Origin: Flagellimonas aequoris
Lineage (GTDB): Bacteria > Bacteroidota > Bacteroidia > Flavobacteriales > Flavobacteriaceae
Direction of reading: 5' to 3'
NCBI RefSeq assembly: GCF_003584165.1
Contig: NZ_QXFJ01000023.1
Coordinates: 1 to 64,000 of the forward strand
DNA: 64,000 nucleotides
Part shown: piece by piece, positions 1 to 9,528 of the stretch
How positions within the stretch are numbered: the first letter of the stretch is position 1
Layout of the letters: each line of letters opens with the position of its first letter
The notes under the pieces: generated by a model
Told to the model about the DNA's origin: nothing
The model's database searches: none
Seen by the model: the letters and a program-made list of their open reading frames with translations, nothing else
Program-made: the position numbers and the translations under genes

Positions 1-2
1 CG

Positions 3-76
3 TAGTCTCAGGCAGACTCGAACTGCCGACCTCTACATTATCAGTGTAGCGCTCTAACCAGCTGAGCTATGAGACT
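3..76 (-). tRNA. tRNA-Ile (GAT anticodon)
   Basis: Read on the minus strand, the 74-nt sequence folds as a cloverleaf. The acceptor arms AGTCTCA and TGAGACT pair, the anticodon loop is CTGATAA (anticodon GAT) and the T arm holds GTTCGAGTC. The CCA end is not encoded; CG follows the discriminator A. It lies about 110 nt downstream of the 16S gene on the same strand, the usual place for tRNA-Ile in a 16S-tRNA-Ile-tRNA-Ala-23S-5S operon, so the remaining rRNA genes should lie left of position 1. Confidence 0.97.
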
Positions 77-187
77 GTCTTGGCCTAAAAATTCGCCAGT
101 ATATCAAAAAAACATATTGTGAACGACAGCATAAAGGTAAAGGACCACCTCGTGCGGGGCCCGAACAACCTCCGGGCGTCTCTTTCT

Positions 188-1710
<1,523 letters not shown>

Positions 1711-1893
1711 TTTCCTTGAATGTCTGTCCGACACCCGGAAATATCCGGGCCCCCGCATCAAAATGGTTCTTATTCTCTTTACGCTGTCGTTACAATATGT
1801 ATATGAACTTCTTCTTGTTTTTCCCGAAAAAAAAATCGGCCACTCGACCAATCCCCCTCTCGAAAACGCCCTGCCTCATCAGCTAAGCGGGTG
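1711..1893 (-). other. 16S rRNA leader region
   Basis: This stretch lies between the mapped rRNA promoter and the 16S 5' end and holds no credible gene. It contains a perfect hairpin, CCCGGA-AATA-TCCGGG, at 1734-1749, just upstream of mature 16S. That is where a leader strand normally pairs with the spacer for RNase III processing, although I did not identify the partner strand. Short ORFs here are not supported. Confidence 0.6.
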
Positions 1894-1925
1894 CAAATAT
1901 AAGAACGTTATCCCGACTCCGCAAA
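1894..1925 (-). promoter_or_regulatory. rRNA operon promoter (-33 TTTG / -7 TATATTTG)
   Basis: On the minus strand, TTTG (1922-1925) is followed after exactly 20 nt by TATATTTG (1894-1901). This fits the Bacteroidota primary-sigma consensus of TTG or TTTG, 17-23 nt, TAnnTTTG. It faces the 16S gene and would start transcription near 1887, about 175 nt before mature 16S. Immediately upstream (1939-1956) is a perfect 18-bp palindrome of eight T, CG and eight A, which may act as an A/T-rich upstream element. Confidence 0.85.
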
Positions 1926-2014
1926 ATGTTTTTGGATATTTTTTTTCGAAAAAAAATGACAAAATCATAATCACTTGTTTTTCAATATCCATCCAAAAAT
2001 TTTCCTCTAAAAAA

Positions 2015-4063
2015 TTATGAGAAAAAATTCCAGACGAGTCCAAACCTGATTACAAAATCGCGATAAGGATAGTTCGGTGCCGAGTAGTAATTGGGCTGTG
2101 AAAAGATGGAATTTAAATGTTCCGCCTTAAAATAAATCCGTGTTTGCCTCACTTTGGCATTGATAAAAACATCCAACAAGGGATATCCCCCAAATTCTTC
2201 ATTGTTTTGAATATAGAATTCCCCCAGCAATGGGTTGTAGGCATTCATATTATAAGACGTGAAATATTTAAAGGTTACGCCTGTCTGCAAAAACATGGCC
2301 TTTTTGAACACATCACTTGAAAAGTATAGGGTATTCCTAGTGACCACTTGCGGTAAATTAAGCACTTGGTTGTTCTGGGTAACATCCTGATACATTACGG
2401 TATTCATGAGGGCCCATTTACCCCATTTCAGCTCCTTGGTATATTTTACCTTTAAGTGATTGATCGTTGACGACTCTTGGAAAGGCTTCACAAATGCCGT
2501 TTCCTGTGCACTATCTATCTGCTCTTGGGTGGCCGTGGAAGCGAAATAGGTATAATTTTCAATGGCACTATACTCGGCCTCCAATAGCCCCAACCATTTA
2601 GAGTCCAATCCGAATTTGATGTTCTGGGTCCTTATATTTTCAAAAGTGTCATTGTTTTGCCAGTTAAAGTTCCTGTAATCACTTTGGTAGAGCAGATAGT
2701 TAAAATCCGGCATGCGGGAAGATGCATGTATGGCCCCTATAACCGTATTGCTTTCATTGAGCCTATAACTTGCCATGACATCAAAATTATTACCGGTAAG
2801 GTCTCCTGAAACGGTATAGTTGATATTTCCCTTAAGGGAAAGGGGACCGATCTTATTGTAATAGGATCCTCCAACGGAAATTTCTTCCCCTTGCAACCTA
2901 TTCTGGATGGTACCTTCTTCGGTAATCAAAATACTATTGAAATAGTAATCGTAATTGAACAGGCTCACATTCCCCGTTAATCGTCCCAAAGTCCTATTGG
3001 AAAACTCAATACTCCCTTTATTGAACATGGTCTTCAATCGGGCCCTATCTTCTATGGGCACCAAAAATGGGTCTTCCCCTAAAGCATCGTTCTGTTTCAA
3101 TTGCTCAAAGTCGTACATTTTGGTCTCATAACTGAATTCATGACCAATAGCCAACGAAATAGGATCTAGATCCGTGGAATCCTTTTTATGGTTGACCAAT
3201 TTGAACCGCTGGTCCAAGAAATAGCGCTTGCCCAAAATTCTGTTGCCCGCATTGGTGTACAAGAGGTCTATTTTGGCCCTATCCTGAAAATCTCCCGTCA
3301 CATCGTCCTCAAATTGACTTCTGTCTTCCAACCCACCACTTTCTTCATCTTCCAGTTCCTGTGCAGCGATATGACCGCGGATGTCATACCGTCCATTTTC
3401 GGTAACATAATTGAAGGTTACCCGAAACTTTCCGTCCTGAGCTTGTTCGTACCTATATTTTCCCAATGACCTAAATCCGGTATAGGCAACAGAAGCATTG
3501 AACCTCCTTGATAGGTTGAACGTAAGCAGGGCATCCAAAAACTGACCCTGTTCCATGGTAGTCTTGAACATAAGTTCTGTCATCGGGGTAGGTACATTGT
3601 AGTATTTGATATCCTCTTTTTCTGCATACCCATAATTCTTTGCCGTAGCACCGATCCGCGGATAGTAGGGTACATATGAAAAATCCTTTCCCAGTTCATT
3701 ATACTGCTGCCCCATATTGGCAAAGGGCATCAGTTCAAAATCATCCGTCCGTAAATAGTTGTACTTATATTCCTTTCGTATGGTAAGTGTAGTATCCAAA
3801 TACGTGGTATCCCTGAGATACGAAACAATCTTGTAATCCTTTATGGTAACCGAGTCCCTTTTAGGCTTTAGTGCTCGGGCCATTCGACCTTTTTTTGCAA
3901 TAAAACTGGAATCCTTGGATATGGAATCCGGTCTTTTAGGACTCAAAGTATCTTTAGTCTCAATTTTCAAAGAGTCCGTCTCCTTTGTTGGCGGCAAGGA
4001 ATCCTGTTGCGCAAAAATGGCATTGCCAAGAAAAAGGAGTAGTACAAAAATTAAAAATCTCAT
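2015..4063 (-). CDS. putative outer-membrane porin (Porin_10-like)
   Basis: The protein is 682 aa when started at the ATG at 4063, which gives a clean signal peptide (MRFLIFVLLLFLGNAIFA, cut before QQ). The longer start at 4084 only adds seven residues in front of it. A short Ser/Asp/Lys/Pro-rich segment follows. The rest alternates hydrophobic and polar residues with many Tyr, Phe and Asn and ends in an aromatic strand (GLVWNFFS), as expected for a beta-barrel. It resembles the putative porin family of Bacteroidota. The substrate is unknown. It lies between the rRNA promoter and the susCD pair on the same strand, but a terminator at 4132-4155 separates it from susD. Confidence 0.75.
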   Translation of the reverse strand: MRFLIFVLLLFLGNAIFAQQDSLPPTKETDSLKIETKDTLSPKRPDSISKDSSFIAKKGRMARALKPKRDSVTIKDYKIVSYLRDTTYLDTTLTIRKEYKYNYLRTDDFELMPFANMGQQYNELGKDFSYVPYYPRIGATAKNYGYAEKEDIKYYNVPTPMTELMFKTTMEQGQFLDALLTFNLSRRFNASVAYTGFRSLGKYRYEQAQDGKFRVTFNYVTENGRYDIRGHIAAQELEDEESGGLEDRSQFEDDVTGDFQDRAKIDLLYTNAGNRILGKRYFLDQRFKLVNHKKDSTDLDPISLAIGHEFSYETKMYDFEQLKQNDALGEDPFLVPIEDRARLKTMFNKGSIEFSNRTLGRLTGNVSLFNYDYYFNSILITEEGTIQNRLQGEEISVGGSYYNKIGPLSLKGNINYTVSGDLTGNNFDVMASYRLNESNTVIGAIHASSRMPDFNYLLYQSDYRNFNWQNNDTFENIRTQNIKFGLDSKWLGLLEAEYSAIENYTYFASTATQEQIDSAQETAFVKPFQESSTINHLKVKYTKELKWGKWALMNTVMYQDVTQNNQVLNLPQVVTRNTLYFSSDVFKKAMFLQTGVTFKYFTSYNMNAYNPLLGEFYIQNNEEFGGYPLLDVFINAKVRQTRIYFKAEHLNSIFSQPNYYSAPNYPYRDFVIRFGLVWNFFS

Positions 4064-4131
4064 TCCACGGTTTTGGTCTGGCAAAGGTAAAAAGTTTTGT
4101 TTCTAAAGAAATGTGAAAAGTTACCCCATAA

Positions 4132-4155
4132 AAAAGCCCCCAAAATTGGGGGCTT
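4132..4155 (-). terminator. terminator downstream of susD
   Basis: An inverted repeat AAGCCCCC-AATTTT-GGGGGCTT is followed on the minus strand by a run of T (GGGGGCTTTTTTA). It lies about 35 nt after the stop codon of the SusD-like gene and fits an intrinsic terminator for the susCD transcript. Confidence 0.85.
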
Positions 4156-4188
4156 AATGTTTTAGAGCTATCCTAAAATAGCCTCTAA

Positions 4189-5580
4189 CTAGTAACCTTT
4201 ATTTTGGACCATATTAGAGTTAGCATCCATTTCCGCCAATGGAATAGCCCATGCCAATCTGCTATCACCGTAAGGTATTGTTGCAGCAAAATTCTGTTGA
4301 ATGGAGGTTTTCTCAATGTCACTTCCAGTTCTCAACAAATCATCATAACGGAAACCTTCAAACATCAGCTCCTTCCTTCTTTCCAAAAGGATATTTTCCT
4401 TAGTAGCCTCTGTATACAAAGAAGCACCTCTATTTGCAGGGATTTTATTAAGCTGAGTAAGGGCATCACCACCTGTTTCCATCAACGCCTCTGCATAATT
4501 CAATATCAACTCTTCATACCTTAACAGAGCAACATTGTCATAGCCTTGATTATCAGGATATTTACCCATATTCCTCAGCATATCGCCTTCGTATCCCAAA
4601 ATACCGTTTTCTCCATCTAACAGACCACGTACATCGGTGGGTTCAAATATATCGGCCACTTCGTCAAGTACCTGAACATCTCCATAGCTACCTCCACCTG
4701 TGGTCCTATAGATATAAGCCAGGCCATTGATTCCTTGATTATCCGTTGAATTGAACTCCAACTCAAAGATAATATTACTACCTCCATCACTTCCAAAAGA
4801 AGCTACGTAGTTTTCAGCTGGGACAATTGAGTATCCGCCATTATCGATTACATCCTCAGCTGCATCAACTGCCCTGTCCCACATTTCAAAATATACGGCC
4901 ACTCTAGCTTCCAAAGCCTTTGCAGCATATTTTGAGAAGAAATTTGTATCTCCGGTATCCTCCATCAAATCATAAGCCATATCCAAATCCTCAAAAATCT
5001 TTGCCCTTACCTCTTCTACAGTGTTCCTTGGAGGGAACAGCTCTTCTTGGGAAGACTCATTGCTCAAATATGAAGTCACATAGGGTATGCCTCCAGGGTT
5101 GGTGCCTCCAGTAACATGTATTTGTCCATATTGCTTTAAAAGATCAAAATGTACAAGAGCCCTAATGGCGTAAGCTTCTCCTTGTAAATGTCTACCATAA
5201 TCCATATCACCCTCCAAACCGGTCAAATCAGTATTTATAACCAGATTGGCGCTGGATATCACGGCATAAGCCTCATCCCAAAAAAAGCCAGTGGTATTAG
5301 AATACGCAAAACCTGCTTGCGTGGTAAACCTACCTGAGTTTCCATTGGAAAAGCAATTATCTGTCCGTACCTCATTAGTAATAATAAGGTCTCTTCCGTA
5401 GTATCCGGAAGCTGTCATTCTACTGTATGCCCCTTTGATAACCGCATAAAGGTTATCCACATCGGTAATTCCTCCGTTCGCATCTTTATTCTGATCCAAA
5501 GCGGGATCCAAGTCCTCTGTGGTGCAGCTAGCTGCCAATACCACCATCAGAGACATTAATAATAATTTTATCCTTTTCAT
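4189..5580 (-). CDS. SusD/RagB family nutrient-binding lipoprotein
   Basis: This 463-aa protein has a lipoprotein signal (MKRIKLLLMSLMVVLAASC, Cys19) followed by acidic residues (TTEDLD), which in Bacteroidota favours surface display. The body has the features of SusD proteins: a helical TPR-like scaffold, an R-A-L-V-H-F-D-L-L-K segment near residue 140, and a C-terminal R-R-K-E-L-M-F-E-G-F-R motif. SusD proteins sit over the SusC channel and bind the substrate. The gene starts 6 nt after the susC gene, so the two are co-transcribed. No glycoside hydrolase or peptidase is adjacent, so the ligand cannot be guessed. Confidence 0.93.
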   Translation of the reverse strand: MKRIKLLLMSLMVVLAASCTTEDLDPALDQNKDANGGITDVDNLYAVIKGAYSRMTASGYYGRDLIITNEVRTDNCFSNGNSGRFTTQAGFAYSNTTGFFWDEAYAVISSANLVINTDLTGLEGDMDYGRHLQGEAYAIRALVHFDLLKQYGQIHVTGGTNPGGIPYVTSYLSNESSQEELFPPRNTVEEVRAKIFEDLDMAYDLMEDTGDTNFFSKYAAKALEARVAVYFEMWDRAVDAAEDVIDNGGYSIVPAENYVASFGSDGGSNIIFELEFNSTDNQGINGLAYIYRTTGGGSYGDVQVLDEVADIFEPTDVRGLLDGENGILGYEGDMLRNMGKYPDNQGYDNVALLRYEELILNYAEALMETGGDALTQLNKIPANRGASLYTEATKENILLERRKELMFEGFRYDDLLRTGSDIEKTSIQQNFAATIPYGDSRLAWAIPLAEMDANSNMVQNKGY

Positions 5581-5586
5581 CTTTTT

Positions 5587-8500
5587 TTAAAAATTTAGAT
5601 TAACACCCAAAACTACAGACTTGACTGGTGGAGTTGTCAATACGGTCTGACCTCTGTTCGTGCCATCGCTCAATCCACTCAAATCAATATTCTCTGGGTC
5701 GTATTTTAAATTATCGTCTTTTACCCAGGTAAGCAAGTTTGTACCTCTAACAAACACTCTTAGGCTCTCTATTTTCAACAGGTCCGTAAACTTGGAGTTA
5801 AAGTCATATCCAATAGTCAAGTTTTTCAACCTAAAATAATCGCCATCATATAGAAACTTAGAGTGTCGCTGCCATGGCCTACCAGTATATTCGAACTTAC
5901 CAAAGCGCGCTTCGTCACCTGGTTGTTGCCACCTATCCAACAAAGTATTGTAACCTTGATACAATGCAGTAGGGTACAAATCCGTACCTTGGGTATATCG
6001 ATGCCATCCTTCGTATACTTTGTGCCCACCGGCATAATAACCGTTGGCATCAACAAAGAATCCCTTGACATCTACATGGATATTCATACCAGAAGTGATT
6101 TTTGGCAAAGCACTTCCGCCTTGGAATACCCTTTCCGCTTCATTAAAATTTGTTGTAGTCTCACCATCCACACCATTAATGTACCATTCCTCATTTCCAG
6201 TATCAGAATTAACCCCTGCCCACGTAGGCATATACCATGCATATACCGGGTGGCCGGACTCAACTCTATCTATATCGGTAGAAATATTAATCTCTTCCCC
6301 GTTAAGATCCTTAGCCAGTTCCAATACTTCATTCTCATTGGTAGCTACATTTCCTCCAATGGAAAGATTGAAATCCTCAGATCTAATTATATCAAAGTTG
6401 ACTTCAACCTCGAAACCTTTGTTTTCCATTCGACCAATATTCCTCGTTTGGGACGAGAAACCAGTTGTAAGCGACAATGGAACGTTCAACAACAAATCTT
6501 TGGATTCCCTGTTATAGTAGGCAAAAGACCCAGATACCCTATTCTGGAATAAACCAAAATCGATACCTAAATCCAAGGTGTTTGAAGTCTCCCAAGAAAG
6601 ATCGTTATTACCGAAAGAACCTGGATAAGATGCGCCTTCCCCATTGTAGTCAGAGTCAAAATTCAACAGTGCCTGATAACTATTAAGAGCGATTGCTGCG
6701 TTACCTGTAACACCATAGGATGCTCTAAGTTTCAAGTTGTTGATGAATTCTGCTCCTGCCATGAAACCTTCTTTGTGCATGTTCCAAGCAGCACCAATAG
6801 ACCAGAAATTACCCCATCTGTTGTCTTTGGCAAATCTTGAGCTACCCTCTCTTCTGTATGTACCATTTAATACATACTTACTATTGAATGCACTGTAGTT
6901 TACAACACCCAAATAAGATGCTACCGACCAGTCCGTGAAAGTTGAATTGGCAGTAGTGGGATTACCCGCTGAATTCAAATTCGTCAAGCCAACATCGCTA
7001 AAGTTATCGGCATCAGCCTCTAGGTAATAATTTCTGTTCTTTTGCCACTCCTGAAGCACCTTTACATCAAATTGATGGTCCTCTCCAAGATTGAATGAAT
7101 AATCCAAAGAGTTTTGGAAAACATAGGTTGTATAATTCCTGCTTGCCTGCCAACCATATCCATTGGAACCATCACCATCACCACTAATTGGATTTCTATA
7201 TCGCTTGTAATTATAGGCAATGTAATCTATGTTGGCTCTAGTTGTAAACGCCAAATTTTTAATTGGTGTTTCCCAACGCAAAGAATTATTGGTTATAATC
7301 CTTGTAATCTTGGAATCATCAATATCTTCTTGGGCTATCCATAGAGGGTTAGGCAAAGATGTGTCCAAGTTGATCGTTCCATCTGCATTATAAGCTTGAT
7401 CCGTCGACGGCATAAAATATTTCACTGCGCGTGGAGAGGAAAAATAGGCACTATTTTCCAGCAATCCATCCTGATTTGAATAAGACGCAGTATTGTTAGA
7501 GCTAAAGGTGAATTTATCAGAAAAATCCTTAGTAAAGTTTAAAGCTCCGGAAATCCTATCGAATTCTGACCCGATTACGGTGGCTTCCTGCTTGAAATAA
7601 CCTAGTGAAGCATAGAAATTGGAAGTTTCATCACCTCCAGTGGCCGAGAAGTTGTATTCCTTCAAGACTGCATTTTTATTGGTGATCAAATCGGCCCAAT
7701 TGGTTTCAGGGCTTCCAGCGTCCCTCCATGCTTGGTAAGCCGCACCATATGAAGTATTAGCTCTGGCAAATGCGCCTGCCTCTTCAACATTGTTCAAACC
7801 ATAGGTTTCGCCAAAACTGTTGTAAACAGCTTCATAGAACAACATTTCCCTTTCCGCACCAGTTAATGGGGTAGGTCCATCAATTGCATCATTGGCAAAA
7901 CCATAGTAAGAGTTAAAATTGAATTTTGTTTTACCGGCTTTACCACTTTTTGTGGTAATTACGATTACACCATTGGCACCCCTTGCACCATAGGCTGCAG
8001 TTGCAGATGCATCTTTCAATACAGTTATACTCTCGATGTTATTACTGTTTATACTCGCCAGTGCAGATAGCGAGGAACCAGATGTAGTGGCAGATATATT
8101 GGGATTGTTCATAGGAACCCCATCAATCACATATAGTGGGTCGTTTCCAGCGGTAATGGAACTGATACCCCTAATACGAATATCAGTGGTTGAACCGGGA
8201 GTACCGGAATCCCCTGTAATAGAAAGACCTGCAACTTTACCTTGTAAAGCTTGATCTACCGTAGCAACAGGAATCTGTTCAATCTGTTTTGAATCCAATT
8301 GAACAGTAGAACCAGTTACATCTGCCTTGGATTTTGTTGCGTACCCCATTACGATAACCTCTTCCAAGGCTTGGGCATCCTCTTCCATTATAACGTTCAT
8401 GCTGGTGGAAGCCCCAACAGTCCTCTCGACTGTTTTTTGGCCGACATAACTGAAGCGCAACACATCTCCAGTTGAAGCATTGATGGAATAGTTCCCATCA

Positions 8501-8670
8501 AAATCAGTCTGTGTACCATTGGAGGTTCCGACCACGATAATGGATACACCTGGCAATGGGAGACCTTGTTGGTCCGTTACATTACCCGAAATTGTTTTCT
8601 CTTGTGCAAAAGAGAAGGACATGCATAACACCAAAAATGGCACGAGCATGTACATAAATTTAGTTCTCAT
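5587..8670 (-). CDS. SusC/RagA family TonB-linked outer-membrane transporter
   Basis: The 1027-aa protein begins with a signal peptide ending at FA-QEK. Residues about 28-105 form the carboxypeptidase-like regulatory domain (ISGNVTDQQGLPLPGVSI). The plug follows, with the family signature around DPLYVIDGVPM and a DASATAAYGARGANGV segment near residues 220-235. The rest is a 22-strand barrel ending in VVLGVNLNF. It imports a large ligand with TonB energy together with the SusD partner directly downstream. The length is typical. No sigma/anti-sigma pair or hybrid sensor is adjacent in the window, so regulation is not visible. Confidence 0.95.
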   Translation of the reverse strand: MRTKFMYMLVPFLVLCMSFSFAQEKTISGNVTDQQGLPLPGVSIIVVGTSNGTQTDFDGNYSINASTGDVLRFSYVGQKTVERTVGASTSMNVIMEEDAQALEEVIVMGYATKSKADVTGSTVQLDSKQIEQIPVATVDQALQGKVAGLSITGDSGTPGSTTDIRIRGISSITAGNDPLYVIDGVPMNNPNISATTSGSSLSALASINSNNIESITVLKDASATAAYGARGANGVIVITTKSGKAGKTKFNFNSYYGFANDAIDGPTPLTGAEREMLFYEAVYNSFGETYGLNNVEEAGAFARANTSYGAAYQAWRDAGSPETNWADLITNKNAVLKEYNFSATGGDETSNFYASLGYFKQEATVIGSEFDRISGALNFTKDFSDKFTFSSNNTASYSNQDGLLENSAYFSSPRAVKYFMPSTDQAYNADGTINLDTSLPNPLWIAQEDIDDSKITRIITNNSLRWETPIKNLAFTTRANIDYIAYNYKRYRNPISGDGDGSNGYGWQASRNYTTYVFQNSLDYSFNLGEDHQFDVKVLQEWQKNRNYYLEADADNFSDVGLTNLNSAGNPTTANSTFTDWSVASYLGVVNYSAFNSKYVLNGTYRREGSSRFAKDNRWGNFWSIGAAWNMHKEGFMAGAEFINNLKLRASYGVTGNAAIALNSYQALLNFDSDYNGEGASYPGSFGNNDLSWETSNTLDLGIDFGLFQNRVSGSFAYYNRESKDLLLNVPLSLTTGFSSQTRNIGRMENKGFEVEVNFDIIRSEDFNLSIGGNVATNENEVLELAKDLNGEEINISTDIDRVESGHPVYAWYMPTWAGVNSDTGNEEWYINGVDGETTTNFNEAERVFQGGSALPKITSGMNIHVDVKGFFVDANGYYAGGHKVYEGWHRYTQGTDLYPTALYQGYNTLLDRWQQPGDEARFGKFEYTGRPWQRHSKFLYDGDYFRLKNLTIGYDFNSKFTDLLKIESLRVFVRGTNLLTWVKDDNLKYDPENIDLSGLSDGTNRGQTVLTTPPVKSVVLGVNLNF

Positions 8671-8902
8671 GTACTACTTTTTTTGAATTAGCAAGGCTAA
8701 AAATCCAGATAAAAACTAGAGATTCAAAATAATTAACATGCTCCACAAAGGTCAACTTAACAGTTCTTTGAGTTAAGTTTTGTTAACTTTAACAATCCCA
8801 CAAAATATAATCAACTGATTATGTATTACGTAGGAATTTATTTCACATTTATTTAACTTTAAAATCTATTTTAACAATTGTGATGTTAAAATTTTTTCGA
8901 CC

Positions 8903-9499
8903 ATGTTAAAGTCTTGTTATAAGGATATTTTTGAAGCCGGAACGGACGAAGCGGGCCGTGGATGTCTTGCCGGACCAGTTACCGCAGCAGCCATTATTCT
9001 GCCTGAGTACTTTGAAAACGATATTCTGAACGATTCCAAGCAGTTATCCGAAATCAAAAGGGACTTTCTTAGGCCCATCCTAGAAAATGAATCGGTTACC
9101 TTTGGTGTCTGCCATGTTTTTCAAGATGAGATTGATGAAATCAACATCTTGAACGCCTCTATTCTGGCCATGCATCGCGCCTTGGATTCCATGACACAGC
9201 CCCCTGCTTTTATCTTGGTGGATGGTAATCGTTTCAAACCATATCCGAACATTGACCATGAATGCATTGTAAAAGGTGATTCAAAATACATGAGCATTGC
9301 CGCTGCATCTGTCTTGGCCAAAACCCACAGGGACGAGTACATGGCAAAAATCCATGAGGAGTTCCCCATGTATAACTGGAAAAAGAACAAGGGATACCCC
9401 ACTAAGGAGCACCGGGAGGCCATCAAGCAATACGGCTTGACCAAATACCACAGAAAAAGCTTTAGGCAACTCCCAGAACAATTGACACTGGATATTTAA
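8903..9499 (+). CDS. rnhB: ribonuclease HII
   Basis: The 198-aa protein matches RNase HII along its length. The DEDD metal ligands can be seen as Asp15-Glu16 in [13 protein letters not shown], Asp107 in LVDGNR and Asp126 in [17 protein letters not shown]. The enzyme cuts the RNA strand of RNA-DNA hybrids and removes misincorporated ribonucleotides in the cytoplasm. It is divergent from susC across 232 bp. The ATG at 8903 is the start because the family motif begins a few residues later. Confidence 0.97.
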   Translation: MLKSCYKDIFEAGTDEAGRGCLAGPVTAAAIILPEYFENDILNDSKQLSEIKRDFLRPILENESVTFGVCHVFQDEIDEINILNASILAMHRALDSMTQPPAFILVDGNRFKPYPNIDHECIVKGDSKYMSIAAASVLAKTHRDEYMAKIHEEFPMYNWKKNKGYPTKEHREAIKQYGLTKYHRKSFRQLPEQLTLDI

Positions 9500-9513
9500 A
9501 AATCCTAACTTTG
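9482..9513 (+). promoter_or_regulatory. promoter of the propeller lipoprotein gene
   Basis: TTG (9482-9484), 21 nt, then TAACTTTG (9506-9513) is a full match to the Bacteroidota promoter. It overlaps the last codons of rnhB and points to the ATG at 9529, giving a predicted leader of about 10 nt. It suggests the lipoprotein gene can be transcribed independently of rnhB. Confidence 0.65.
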
Positions 9514-9528
9514 TTTCAAACTTCAACA

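Noticed and set aside
5863-6552. 229-aa ORF opposite susC
   Set aside because: It is a complement-strand shadow of the SusC barrel with no signal or family pattern.
4189-8670. Complete polysaccharide utilisation locus
   Set aside because: Only susC and susD are present; the neighbours are a porin, the rRNA operon and rnhB, with no carbohydrate enzyme, sensor or sigma/anti-sigma pair. The GH3 gene is over 20 kb away.
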